Positions 17,808 to 25,943 of a stretch of 64,000 nucleotides of DNA are shown piece by piece. Both the position numbers and the translations under genes were made by a program. Source of the stretch: Egibacteraceae bacterium (lineage in GTDB: Bacteria; Actinomycetota; Nitriliruptoria; Euzebyales; Egibacteraceae); the NCBI GenBank assembly GCA_030446775.1, contig JAUJMQ010000005.1, positions 20,359 through 84,358 on the forward strand, read 5' to 3'. Under the pieces are notes generated by a model. That model was not told where the DNA came from. It searched no databases and saw only the letters and a list, made by a program, of their open reading frames with translations. How positions within the stretch are numbered: position 1 is the stretch's first letter; every line of letters starts with the position of its first letter.

Positions 17808-19186
17808 GCACCCAACCCCGGATCGTCATCATCGGCGCCGGGCCCACGGGTCTGGGCGCCGGTTACCGGTTGGCCGAGCTCGGCTACGACGACTGGGTGA
17901 TGCTGGAGGCCAACGACTACGTCGGAGGCCTGGCCACCTCGTTCACCGACGACGCGGGGTTCACCTACGACATCGGTGGCCACGTGATGTTCAGCCACTA
18001 CCCCTACTACGACGCTCTCGTCGACAAGCTGATGGGCGACGACTACACCACGCTCAACCGCGAGGCGTGGGTGTGGATGCAGGACCGCTTCATCCCGTAT
18101 CCGTTCCAGAACAACCTCAAGGACCTCGAGCCCGAGACGGTCCTGGAGTGCCTGATGGGCCTGATCGAGGCGCAGAGGCGCGAGGCCGCTCCCGCCAACT
18201 TCCGCGAGTGGATCGACGCGGTCATGGGCCGCGGCATCGCCGAGCATTTCATGGTCCCGTACAACTTCAAGGTCTGGGCCACCCCCGCGGAGCGGATGAA
18301 CTACGTGTGGATCGGCGAACGGGTGTCGGTGGTCGACATCGAAGGCGTCCTCCGCTCGATCCTGTTCGACGCGCCCGAGACGACGTGGGGGCCGAACAAC
18401 ACCTTCCGCTACCCGCTGCGCGGCGGCACCGGCTCGTTGTACGAGGGCATGCGCGAGTTCGTCGAGCCGAACCTGGAGCTGCGCTGCCCTGTGCGGTCGG
18501 TCGACCCCGTCGCCAAGCAGGTGACGAGTGACGACGGGCGCGTCTGGCCTTACGACATCCTGCTGAGCACGATGCCGCTGGACCGGCTCGTGGGCGCGAT
18601 GGAGTCGGTCCCGGACCGCGTCCGGTCGGCGGCGGGGACGCTGGAGTCCAGCAGCACGCACGTCGTCGGTGTGGGCATCGACCGGCCGGCGGGCAGCGAC
18701 AAGAACTGGATCTACTTCCCCGAGCCGGATGTTCCGTTCTACCGGGTCACGTACCTGTCGAACTACTCGCCCCACATGACCCCCGCACCCGACCAGACGC
18801 TGCTGCTGACCGAGACGTCGTTCTCCGAGCACAAGCCCGAGGACGGCGACACGATCGTCGACCGCGTGGTCGACGGGCTGATCACCACGGGGTTGATGAC
18901 GGCCGAGGACCGGGGCCGCATCGTCTCGACGTGGCACTGCGCACCGCCGCAGACCTACCCCGTTCCCACGGTCGGCCGGGACGCGGCGCTCGGCACGGTC
19001 CAGCCCTGGCTGCGCGCCCACGACATCTGGTCGCGCGGCCGCTTCGGGGCGTGGCTGTACGAGATCGGCAACATGGACCACTCCGCCATGCAGGGCGTGG
19101 AGTTCGTCGACGCCGTGCTGCAGGGCGCGCCCGAAACGGTGTGGATCCCCCGCGGCGAGGGCGAGGCGGGCGCCGGCATCCGCTGA
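17804..19186 (+). CDS. UDP-galactopyranose-mutase-like FAD protein
   Basis: Flavoprotein of 460 aa with the FAD fold IVIIGAGPTGLGAGYRLAELGYDDWVMLEANDYVGGLATSF and the GGHVMFSHYPYYD segment characteristic of UDP-galactopyranose mutase relatives. PLRGGTGSLYEGMREFV and IGNMDHSAMQGVEFVDAVL at the C-terminus complete the FAD site. The family converts UDP-galactopyranose to the furanose form or carries out related flavin chemistry on nucleotide sugars. It is translationally coupled to the preceding glycosyltransferase, so it probably supplies or processes a sugar for an envelope glycan. Exact reaction uncertain. Confidence 0.82.
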   Translation: MSTQPRIVIIGAGPTGLGAGYRLAELGYDDWVMLEANDYVGGLATSFTDDAGFTYDIGGHVMFSHYPYYDALVDKLMGDDYTTLNREAWVWMQDRFIPYPFQNNLKDLEPETVLECLMGLIEAQRREAAPANFREWIDAVMGRGIAEHFMVPYNFKVWATPAERMNYVWIGERVSVVDIEGVLRSILFDAPETTWGPNNTFRYPLRGGTGSLYEGMREFVEPNLELRCPVRSVDPVAKQVTSDDGRVWPYDILLSTMPLDRLVGAMESVPDRVRSAAGTLESSSTHVVGVGIDRPAGSDKNWIYFPEPDVPFYRVTYLSNYSPHMTPAPDQTLLLTETSFSEHKPEDGDTIVDRVVDGLITTGLMTAEDRGRIVSTWHCAPPQTYPVPTVGRDAALGTVQPWLRAHDIWSRGRFGAWLYEIGNMDHSAMQGVEFVDAVLQGAPETVWIPRGEGEAGAGIR

Positions 19187-19240
19187 GGCTGTGGCGCCGG
19201 TGGGCAGCCGCCCGGGCCGGAGTGCCGGCGGGCCGCGGCC

Positions 19241-19255
19241 TAGACTCGCGGGATG
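19241..19255 (+). promoter_or_regulatory. -10 box for leaderless arsR-ligase-ACP operon
   Basis: TAGACT lies six bases before ATG 19253, with no Shine-Dalgarno. It separates this operon from the glycosyltransferase/mutase pair upstream. Confidence 0.5.
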
Positions 19256-19591
19256 CAGCCGACACTGACCCGCCGCCGGGCGGTGGCGGTCGCCGAGCAG
19301 CTCGTCGTGCTCGCCGAGCCCCACCGTCTGCTCATCCTGCGCCACCTGCGCCGGGGGGACCAGTACGCGGGACGGCTGGCCAGGGCGCTGGGCATCTCGC
19401 CGTCGCTGGCGTCGCACCACCTCGCCGCGCTCGTCGACTCCGGGCTCGTCACCCGCCGCCAGCACGGCCCGTTCGCCTGCTTCGCCGCCGATCGGGAGGC
19501 GCTGGGCGAGCTGCACGCCGAGCTCGGCCTGCTCATGGGCGCCGTCGTCCCGCCGGAGGCGCTGGCCGCCGCCGAGCAGTGCCAGACGTGA
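19253..19591 (+). CDS. ArsR-like winged-helix regulator
   Basis: A 112-residue winged-helix DNA-binding protein: AVAEQLVVLAEPHRLLILRHLRRGDQYAGRLARALGISPSLASHHLAALVDSGLVTRRQHGPFACFAADR. The recognition helix is SPSLASHHLAALVD. No CxC metal-binding motif of classical ArsR sensors is seen; a lone Cys occurs in FACFA and another near the end. It overlaps the acyl ligase start (GTGA) and is probably the local, possibly autoregulating, repressor of the ligase-ACP module. Confidence 0.8.
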   Translation: MQPTLTRRRAVAVAEQLVVLAEPHRLLILRHLRRGDQYAGRLARALGISPSLASHHLAALVDSGLVTRRQHGPFACFAADREALGELHAELGLLMGAVVPPEALAAAEQCQT

Positions 19592-21189
19592 GGATCGACC
19601 GCGAACCGTGGCTCGGCGCGCAGGTCCTGTCCTACCCCGACCGGGTCCCGACCGTCGTCGACGCCCTGGACCGCGCCCGGGAGCGCTTCGGCGACCGCGT
19701 CGCCGTGCGCGCGCCGGTGACCGGCGCAGGCTGGGAGCAGGTGACCTACGCCGAGCTCGCCGACCTCGTCGAGGGCGCGGCCCAGCGGCTGCGCGAAGCC
19801 GGGGTCGACGCCGGCGACCGGGTCGCGGTCGCCGCCCGCAACAGCCTCGAGCTCGCCGTCGCGCTGTTCGCGTGCGCCCGCGCCGGCCTGGTCCTGGTCG
19901 GGCTCAACGTCCGCCTGCGGCCGGCGCAGTGGGCGTACATGCTGTCGCACTCGGGCGCGAAGCTGGCGCTCGCCCAACCCGACCTTATTGACGACCTGCG
20001 GGCCGCCGCCGCCGATGCGGGCCTGGATCCCGGCGCCGTCGGCGACCTTCGCGAGCACGTCACGCGCCCGCGGCCGTGGGCCTACACCCCGGCCGAGCGG
20101 CCCGACGAGGCCGCGACGTTCGCCGTCGTCTACACGTCGGGCACCACCGGACGCCCCAAGGCCAGCCAGGTGGTGCACCGCTGCAGCGTCCACAGCGCCC
20201 ACTCGTACGTGGCCGTCCTCCACCTCACCGAGCACGACCGCACCGCCGTGCTGTTCCCGCTGTACTACATCAGCGGCCTGCACGCCCACCTGCTGCCGAT
20301 GACGCTGGTCGGCGGGACCAGCGTCCTGGTGGCCGAAGCGTCGCCCCGCGACTTCGTGACGGTGCTCGCCGACGAGCGCATCACGTGGATGTACACCGTG
20401 CCGTCGTTGTGGCTGCTGCTGCTGCGCGAGGAGGGCTTCCGCTGGCCCGACCTCGCGCACCTGGAGCTGGGCGCCTTCGGCGGGTCGCCGTTCCCGACGT
20501 CGGCGCTGGCCGCGATCCGCGAGCGGCTGCCACAGGTGCGCCTGCACGACGTCTACGGGCTGTCCGAGACGCACTCCCCCGCGACGATGCTGCTCGACGG
20601 CGAGTTCCGCGCCAAGCCGGGCTCGGTGGGCCGCGCGCTGCCGTGCATGGAGGCCAAGGTCGTCGACGACGACGGCGCCGAGGTCGCCGCCGGCGAGCCC
20701 GGCGAGCTGCTGCTGCGCGGCTCGCTGGTGACCAGCGGCTACTACCGCGACCCCGAGGCGACCGCGACGGCGATCGTCGACGGGTGGTTTCACAGCGGCG
20801 ACCTCGCGCGCATGGACGCCGACGGCTACGTGTGGATCCTGGACCGCAAGAAGGACATGATCAACCGCGGCGGCCACAAGGTCTTCTCGGTCGAGGTCGA
20901 GCAGCTGCTGCTCACCCACCCGGCGGTCGCCGACGCGGCGGTGGTGGGCATCCCCGACCCGCTGGCGTTCGAGGCGGTGGCCGCCTACGTCGTCCCCCGC
21001 GACGGGACGACGTTGACGCGCCGGGACGTCCAGCAGTGGGTGGCCGGCCGGATGTCGGACTACGCGGTGCCGCGCCAGGTCCGCCTCGTCGAGGCGATCC
21101 CCCGCAACCGCACGGGCAAGGTCGTCAAGACCGAGCTGCGAGCCCGCCTGCTCGACGAGCTGCCCCACCTGCGGCGCGCTCCGTGGTGA
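19588..21189 (+). CDS. AMP-forming acyl-CoA synthetase/ligase
   Basis: ANL-superfamily adenylating enzyme, 533 aa, that activates a carboxylic acid with ATP and loads it on CoA or a carrier protein. Core motifs are present: VVYTSGTTGRPKASQVVH (A3), VYGLSETHSPATML (A5), GWFHSGDLARMDADGYVWILDRKKDMINRGGHKV (A7-A8) and the catalytic lysine in PRNRTGKVVKTELR (A10). GTG 19588 overlaps the regulator stop and the ORF's stop overlaps the ACP start, both GTGA. The dedicated carrier next door suggests acyl transfer to ACP. The acid substrate is unknown. Confidence 0.88.
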   Translation: MRIDREPWLGAQVLSYPDRVPTVVDALDRARERFGDRVAVRAPVTGAGWEQVTYAELADLVEGAAQRLREAGVDAGDRVAVAARNSLELAVALFACARAGLVLVGLNVRLRPAQWAYMLSHSGAKLALAQPDLIDDLRAAAADAGLDPGAVGDLREHVTRPRPWAYTPAERPDEAATFAVVYTSGTTGRPKASQVVHRCSVHSAHSYVAVLHLTEHDRTAVLFPLYYISGLHAHLLPMTLVGGTSVLVAEASPRDFVTVLADERITWMYTVPSLWLLLLREEGFRWPDLAHLELGAFGGSPFPTSALAAIRERLPQVRLHDVYGLSETHSPATMLLDGEFRAKPGSVGRALPCMEAKVVDDDGAEVAAGEPGELLLRGSLVTSGYYRDPEATATAIVDGWFHSGDLARMDADGYVWILDRKKDMINRGGHKVFSVEVEQLLLTHPAVADAAVVGIPDPLAFEAVAAYVVPRDGTTLTRRDVQQWVAGRMSDYAVPRQVRLVEAIPRNRTGKVVKTELRARLLDELPHLRRAPW

Positions 21190-21461
21190 GCGCGCACCTG
21201 CGGCCCGGGTCGACACCGGCAGCGGCCGTCCGGGCCACGCTGGCGGCGATCGTGTGCCATGAGCTGTCGGTGCCGCCGGATGCCCTCCACGGTGACACCG
21301 ACCTGGCCGGCGACCTGCTGCTGGACTCCCTGGCGAAGGTGGAGCTGGCCATGGTCGTCGAGGACGCCCTGTCGGTCGGCCTGACCGACACCGAGGTCGG
21401 GACGATCCGCACCTTCGATGACCTGTGCGACGCCGTCGCCGCGCAACTGGCCTCCGGCTGA
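21186..21461 (+). CDS. acyl carrier protein
   Basis: A 91-residue carrier with the phosphopantetheine attachment Ser in DLLLDSLAKVELAMVVED (about residue 46) and a downstream helix (RTFDDLCDAVAAQL). GTG start overlapping the ligase stop indicates tight coupling. It is not next to fatty-acid synthase genes, so it probably serves the adjacent AMP ligase in a specialised acyl-transfer pathway. No condensing enzyme, acyltransferase or thioesterase is in the window. Confidence 0.85.
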   Translation: MSAHLRPGSTPAAAVRATLAAIVCHELSVPPDALHGDTDLAGDLLLDSLAKVELAMVVEDALSVGLTDTEVGTIRTFDDLCDAVAAQLASG

Positions 21462-21462
21462 G

Positions 21463-21513
21463 ACGGCCGGTCGACCCGGATCCCCCAACTGCGGGTCGGG
21501 TCGACGCGGCCGT
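21463..21513. terminator. bidirectional hairpin between convergent genes
   Basis: ACGGCCGGTCGACCC pairs with GGGTCGACGCGGCCGT with one bulged base and a 20-base loop. It lies two bases after the ACP stop and nine bases before the end of the convergent hydroxyacid oxidase gene. No U-tract is present, as is common in high-GC actinobacteria. Confidence 0.65.
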
Positions 21514-21522
21514 GCCGCAACG

Positions 21523-22572
21523 TCAGGCCAGCAGGTCGGCGCCCACATCGTCCAGCCGGGCCGCGCCGCACAGCATGAGCGCCCGGACGACCTCCTCGGT
21601 CAGCTCGGTGACGACGTCCTCGACGCCCTTGGCACCGCCGTTGGCCAGGCCCCACAGCATCGGCCGGCCGATGAACACCGCCCGGGCGCCCAGCGCGACC
21701 GCCTTCACCACGTCGGTGCCGCGGCGGATGCCCCCGTCGACGTAGACCTCCGCGCGGTCGCCGACGGCCTCGGCGACCTCGCGCAGCGCGAACGCCGTCG
21801 TCACGGTCGTGTCCAGCTGCCGGGCGCCATGGTTGGAGACCACGATGCCCGCCGCGCCCGCCGCGACGGCGTCGACCGCGTCGTCGCCGCGCAGGACCCC
21901 CTTGATCACGACCGGCAGGCCGCTGAGCCCGCCCAGCCAGCCGATGTCGTCGAACGTCAGCGAGGCGTCGAGCTCGGAGTCGGCGTAGGCCGCCAGACCC
22001 GACCCCTCGACCTTGGGTGGCGCGGTGCCGACATTGGCCATCGTCAGCCCGGTCGGCAGCGTGAACTTGTTCTTCTCGTCGCGGCGCCGCCTGCCGAGCA
22101 CCGGCACGTCGACGGTCAGCACGAGCGCGGTGTAGCCGGACGCCTTCGCGCGCGCGATGAGCTCTGCTGTCCAGACACGGTCCTTGCGGACGTACAGCTG
22201 GAACCATCGAGGGGCGCCGGGCGCCGCCGTGGCCACGTCCTCGAGCGTCACGGTCGCCAGCGTCGACACGCACATCAGCGTCCCCGCCGCCGCGGCTCCG
22301 CGCGCCGTCGCCGTCTCGCCCTCGTCGTGGGCCATCCGCTGGTAGGCCGCCGGAGCGAGGAGCACGGGGGTGCGGACCGGCTGGCCCAGGACCGTGGTCG
22401 ACGGGTCGACGCCGCTGACATCGCGCAGGACATGGGGACGCAGCCGCAGCGCCTGCCAGGCCGTCTCGTTCTCGACGAGCGTCACCTCGTCGTCGGCCCC
22501 GCCGGCGTAGTAGTCGTAGGCGCCGGGCTCGATGATCTCCCGCGCCCGCTGCTGCAGGCTCACGATGTCCAT
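21523..22572 (-). CDS. FMN-dependent alpha-hydroxy-acid oxidase/dehydrogenase
   Basis: TIM-barrel flavoprotein (349 aa) oxidising an L-2-hydroxy acid such as lactate or glycolate. Visible motifs: PGAYDYYAGGADDEVTLVENETAW, APAAYQRMAHDEGETATARGA, WFQLYVRKDR, the active-site segment GIVVSNHGARQLD (His base) and VYVDGGIRRGTDVVKAVALGARAVFIGRPMLWG (FMN phosphate binding). A TAGCGT box six bases before the ATG predicts a leaderless transcript. It stands alone and converges on the ACP operon. Confidence 0.88.
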   Translation of the reverse strand: MDIVSLQQRAREIIEPGAYDYYAGGADDEVTLVENETAWQALRLRPHVLRDVSGVDPSTTVLGQPVRTPVLLAPAAYQRMAHDEGETATARGAAAAGTLMCVSTLATVTLEDVATAAPGAPRWFQLYVRKDRVWTAELIARAKASGYTALVLTVDVPVLGRRRRDEKNKFTLPTGLTMANVGTAPPKVEGSGLAAYADSELDASLTFDDIGWLGGLSGLPVVIKGVLRGDDAVDAVAAGAAGIVVSNHGARQLDTTVTTAFALREVAEAVGDRAEVYVDGGIRRGTDVVKAVALGARAVFIGRPMLWGLANGGAKGVEDVVTELTEEVVRALMLCGAARLDDVGADLLA

Positions 22573-22584
22573 CCGGCGACGCTA
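22570..22584 (-). promoter_or_regulatory. -10 box for leaderless hydroxyacid oxidase mRNA
   Basis: On the minus strand TAGCGT lies six bases before ATG 22572, without a Shine-Dalgarno. Confidence 0.5.
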
Positions 22585-22765
22585 CCCGATCACCGGCCTG
22601 CTCCCAGGCCGGGCGACGCGCCCGTCCCCGCTGGCTGCGCGGGTTGTCCAACACCTCCGGCGGCTTGCCGCTCCAGCAGGTGCTGTCACCGACGATCTCG
22701 GGGTGCAGCGCGAAGGGCCGGTCCTTGCCAGCCCGCCCAACACGACGACCACGACGACCGACGAG

Positions 22766-23080
22766 TCAGAGCCCAGGCGCCTGAGACAGAGCAGGGCAGC
22801 GTTCGGGAGGGAGCGAACGTACCGTCTCGGTCTTCCGCTGATCAATGAGCCGCCATGCGCGGCACCGTCGGCCGTGACGGCCGAACCGACGACCTGACCC
22901 CTCGGTCACGCCCGCGGCAAGGGTGCTGTCCCCGTCGCCACCCAGGATCCCGAGATCGACCATCCCACCCGACACCGTCCACGAGAAGGCATGGACGGCC
23001 CCGCCGTCACCGGGCTGGCTGCAGCCGACGACCTGGCCCCTGTCGCTGACCGCCACAGGAGAGCTATGGGTCTCGACCAT
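22766..23080 (-). pseudogene. HAF-repeat protein remnant
   Basis: The middle of this short frame reads SDRGQVVGCSQPGDGGAVHAFSWTVSGGMVDLGILGG, a clear single extracellular HAF repeat, a family normally found as many tandem copies in secreted proteins. The flanking residues do not continue the repeat. It is therefore probably a leftover piece of a larger gene. It lies just downstream of the secreted-protein gene on the same strand. Between 22573 and about 22765 I see no recognisable gene. Confidence 0.5.
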
Positions 23081-23111
23081 GACGTCCGCCTCACGCTCGC
23101 CGGCTCGAGAA

Positions 23112-24095
23112 CTATGGCGTCCGTCCCCACGACTGCGCGACCGACTTCGGGTCGGTGACGACGGTGGCCGCGTTCACCCCGTCGAGGATGCGCAGGTAGT
23201 CCACCCAGCAGTAGTTCTCGGTGCTCATCGTCCAGTGCCGGCGCCAGTCCGACCCGGTGCAGTCCCATGCCCCCGCCCGTGAGCCCGTGACGAACCGGTA
23301 TGCCTGCAGCATGAACCACTGGTCGGGGCCGAGCCCGGCCACGGTGCTGCGCAGGGCGACAGGTGAGTCGTACACCTGCGGGGTGGCCAGCGTCGAGCAT
23401 GGCAGCGCCGGGTCGTTGCAGCGGCCACCATTGAGACTGCGGCCGCGGGCGAACCACGGTGACGACATCGCTTGGCGGGCGTTGGGGGTGCCGCCGTAGA
23501 CGCGGCCGTAGGCGAAACACGACGACACGATGTCGCGCTGCAGCGCCGTCGTGAAGTAATTGTTGGGATAGGAGAACAAGCCGTCAGCTCTTGTGTGGCC
23601 GCGGCTGGTGAACGCCGAGAGGGACCCGCATGACTCCTCGCGCGCCTGAGCCGAGGTCAGCGTCGTCATGGATCGGTAGCTGCGCGAGTGCGATACGAAC
23701 GTCCATCCATAGCTGTCCCGCAGCTTGGCAGCGTCAGCCCACGATCCGTAGATGACCGCTCGGGGCCGCACGACCGACCCATCTCGGCGCACGTCGTCAC
23801 GGCACCTTCGCGTCGTCTCCCCCAGGTAGTTGACGACGATGGTCCCCGTCGCCGTCAGCCCGCGGCGGGCGAGCTCCGGCGCCACGCGGGTGTCCAGCGG
23901 CACGGCGCCGGTCACCCAGCCGCAGTCCTCAGCGGCGCGCAGCTGCAGCCGACTGAACATCAGCGTGAGGTACGGCGCCGACGGCGGGGCCGCTGAGGTG
24001 TTGTCGGTAGCCGCAGCCGTCGGGAGCAGCGGTCCGAGCAGAAGGCAAAGGGAGAGTAGTGCAGTTACACGCATCCGCTGGCGCTGAGTGTTCAT
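23112..24095 (-). CDS. secreted protein of unknown function
   Basis: A 327-residue exported protein. MNTQRQRMRVTALLSLCLLLGPLLPTAAATD is a good signal peptide, so ATG 24095 is preferred over the track start 16 codons earlier. AGGAC lies upstream. The mature part contains several Cys (DCGWVTG, TRRCRDD, EESCGSLSAF, SSCFAYG, RCNDPALPCS) that could form disulphides. A segment GWTFVSHSRSYRSMTTLT faintly recalls polysaccharide-deacetylase-fold proteins, but the metal motif is not convincing. Base composition is less extreme than its neighbours, suggesting acquired DNA. Confidence 0.7.
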   Translation of the reverse strand: MNTQRQRMRVTALLSLCLLLGPLLPTAAATDNTSAAPPSAPYLTLMFSRLQLRAAEDCGWVTGAVPLDTRVAPELARRGLTATGTIVVNYLGETTRRCRDDVRRDGSVVRPRAVIYGSWADAAKLRDSYGWTFVSHSRSYRSMTTLTSAQAREESCGSLSAFTSRGHTRADGLFSYPNNYFTTALQRDIVSSCFAYGRVYGGTPNARQAMSSPWFARGRSLNGGRCNDPALPCSTLATPQVYDSPVALRSTVAGLGPDQWFMLQAYRFVTGSRAGAWDCTGSDWRRHWTMSTENYCWVDYLRILDGVNAATVVTDPKSVAQSWGRTP

Positions 24096-24690
24096 GGATT
24101 CGTCCTGTCCGCCTCGAGGGATCGTCGCGATCGTGGCGGACAAGGCTGATTGGCTATTTCATGACTTCATGACAAGCGCTTGGACCTGGAGTGCCGCCTT
24201 GCCGCCGGGTGTCCAATGCCAAGTGAAGCGGTCGGCCGGGCACGCAGTCGATACGCAGAAATGCGTATGTGAAGCGCCTTCAATTCGGTTCAAGCTTGTG
24301 GGTTTCCCCCCGTTCACTGGAGTCGAATAGTCCCGCAATCACGACAAGGCGCAACTTCTTGCGCCTCAGTGTCGGCGCATGTTCTCCAATCTCATCGACG
24401 GGGAATGACCGACCGGCGACGTTGATGGCTGGCCTCGGATCAGCTCGCGGTCGCTTCACACGCTCCAGACATGGGTGCCGCCAGACCGCCGCGTCGACGA
24501 GCATCGAGAAGGCTGAGTTCTGACGGCAGCCGGCCGCACCCGCAGCTGGAGAAGGAGCTGGAGCTGAGGGTCGCGCCCGGGGGCGGCGAGCCTTGGAAAC
24601 CCTCTAGCGGCGAACCTTGTGCCGTTGTAGGGTGTTGTCCGGTATCGTCCGATATGCGCGGTCTGGAACCCAGGCCTGTAGGGATGCGCG
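24096..24690. other. long intergenic region with one hairpin, no recognised gene
   Basis: This gap between divergent genes has lower GC than the rest. The ORFs in it (80, 84 and 74 codons) have no recognisable content. A perfect 8-bp hairpin (AGGCGCAA, loop CTTC, TTGCGCCT) lies at 24347-24366. It resembles a terminator without an obvious gene to end and may mark a lost gene or a small RNA. Confidence 0.4.
24347..24366. terminator. orphan perfect hairpin
   Basis: AGGCGCAA and TTGCGCCT are exact complements separated by CTTC. There is no clear upstream gene on either strand. Confidence 0.4.
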
Positions 24691-25511
24691 ATGACCCAGC
24701 TTTCTGCAAAGGACCTGCGGGGCGTCCTTTCCTTCGCCGACACTGCCCTCGCCGTCTCAGGGTTTGCTGAAGTGGAGTCGGTCCTACTCCCTGGTCTGGG
24801 GGAGCTGGCAGGGTCCGATATGGCCGTGTGCCACCTTCTCGATCTCGCCCACGGGGAGGAGGTGGACGTCGCTTGGCCGTCCGATGTCTTCACACCGCAA
24901 CGGCTGGAGGGCTACGGCGCGGTGATGCCTGAGCATCCCCTCGTGCGGCACTATCAGAGCGCGCCCCACTCCTGTGATCCAGTACGGGTGTCGGACTTGA
25001 TGACGCGCCGTGCATGGCGCAGTAGCCGCGTATATCAGGATTCGCACAAAGGTCTCGGCGTAGATGATCAGTTAGCGGTCATGGGATGCGGGGAGACGTC
25101 CGGCCTCGGGTTCAGCATGAGTCGCAGCGGGCGCGAGTACAGCGACCGGGAGGCAGCTCTAATAGCGCTCGCGACTCCTCATGCCCTGGCAGCGGTCGTT
25201 CGCGCCAGGTCGACCCGAGCCTGTATCCGGCGCTTCAGGTCGCACCGCAGGTCCGCTACGTGCAAGTCGGGGGCGGCCCCGATGCGCGGGGAGAGGAAGT
25301 CGGCGCCGTGTCAGACCTGACCCCGCGGGAGCGCGAAGTGCTTGACCTCGTCGCGGCGGGACTCGCCAGCAAGCAGGTCGCGCGCCGACTGGAGGTCAGC
25401 GTGCGCACCGTGCACAAGCATCTGGAGCACGCCTACGCCAAGCTCGGCGTCGACAACCGCGTCGCGGCGGTGCAGCGCAGCCTTGGTTCCGGACAACGAC
25501 CGCAAAGCTGA
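24691..25511 (+). CDS. LuxR-family regulator with GAF-like N-terminus, frameshifted
   Basis: The N-terminal part (VLSFADTALAVSGFAEVESVLLPGLGELAGSDMAVCHLLDL through YSDREAALIALATPHALAAVVRAR) resembles GAF-like sensor domains that precede LuxR helix-turn-helix domains. The C-terminus DLTPREREVLDLVAAGLASKQVARRLEVSVRTVHKHLEHAYAKLGVDNRVAAV is a classical LuxR domain. The two halves are in different frames. One G added at 25208-25209 (CAGG to CAGGG) joins them as VVRARVDPSLYPALQ. It is probably a transcriptional activator responding to an unknown cue. A single homopolymer deletion could be a sequencing error. Confidence 0.75.
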
Positions 25512-25579
25512 GGGCGAGCGCCGGGGGCTGCTGGACATGACCGACGGCGAGCTGGCCCGCGTCCGCCTGGAGTGAGGAG

Positions 25580-25605
25580 AGGGGCGGCGCCGCAGCGCCG
25601 CCCCT
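25580..25605. terminator. strong bidirectional hairpin terminator
   Basis: AGGGGCGGCGC and GCGCCGCCCCT form a perfect 11-bp stem with loop CGCA. It lies between the convergent LuxR-type gene and the CBS gene. No U-tract is present. Confidence 0.7.
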
Positions 25606-25629
25606 GGGAGCTGTGTACCGCGGGGATGA

Positions 25630-25894
25630 TCAGCTGGACTTGCTGATCGCCTCCACGAGGTCGCCGACCTTCTCCTCGTCGATGTTCACGGCGATGTCGG
25701 CCTGGCTGACGATGCCGACAGATCATGGCCGTCGATCACCGGCAGGCGCCGGACCTGGGCGCGGCTCATCGTCGCCAGCGCCTCGTCGATCGAGTCGTCC
25801 GCTGCTGCATCTTGCGTGCCGCGTCGACCAGCGTCTCGCCGGCCTGGGCGCACTGGACGCCACCGGTCACGATGTCCCTGGCCATCTCCGCCAT
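25630..25894 (-). pseudogene. CBS-domain protein with internal deletion and frameshift
   Basis: The start MAEMARDIVTGGVQCAQAGETLVDAARKMQQ is a normal N-terminus of a small two-CBS protein, with GAGGG six bases upstream of the ATG. It then jumps directly, in another frame, to ADDSIDEALATMSRAQVRRLPVIDGHDL, part of the second CBS motif, so the middle is missing. A further one-base loss (CTGTC for CTGGTC near 25715) separates the tail VGIVSQADIAVNIDEEKVGDLVEAISKSS. Intact relatives bind adenine nucleotides. The product here cannot fold normally if the sequence is right. Confidence 0.7.
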
Positions 25895-25943
25895 GTTCAT
25901 CCCTCCCCTTGTCGGTGTGGCTGTCCGCCGCCCGGCGATGCGC

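Noticed and set aside
24280-24504. 74-codon minus ORF in the 24-kb gap
   Set aside because: It is less GC-rich and open, but has no ribosome-binding site or recognised family and contains the 8-bp hairpin, so coding is not supported.
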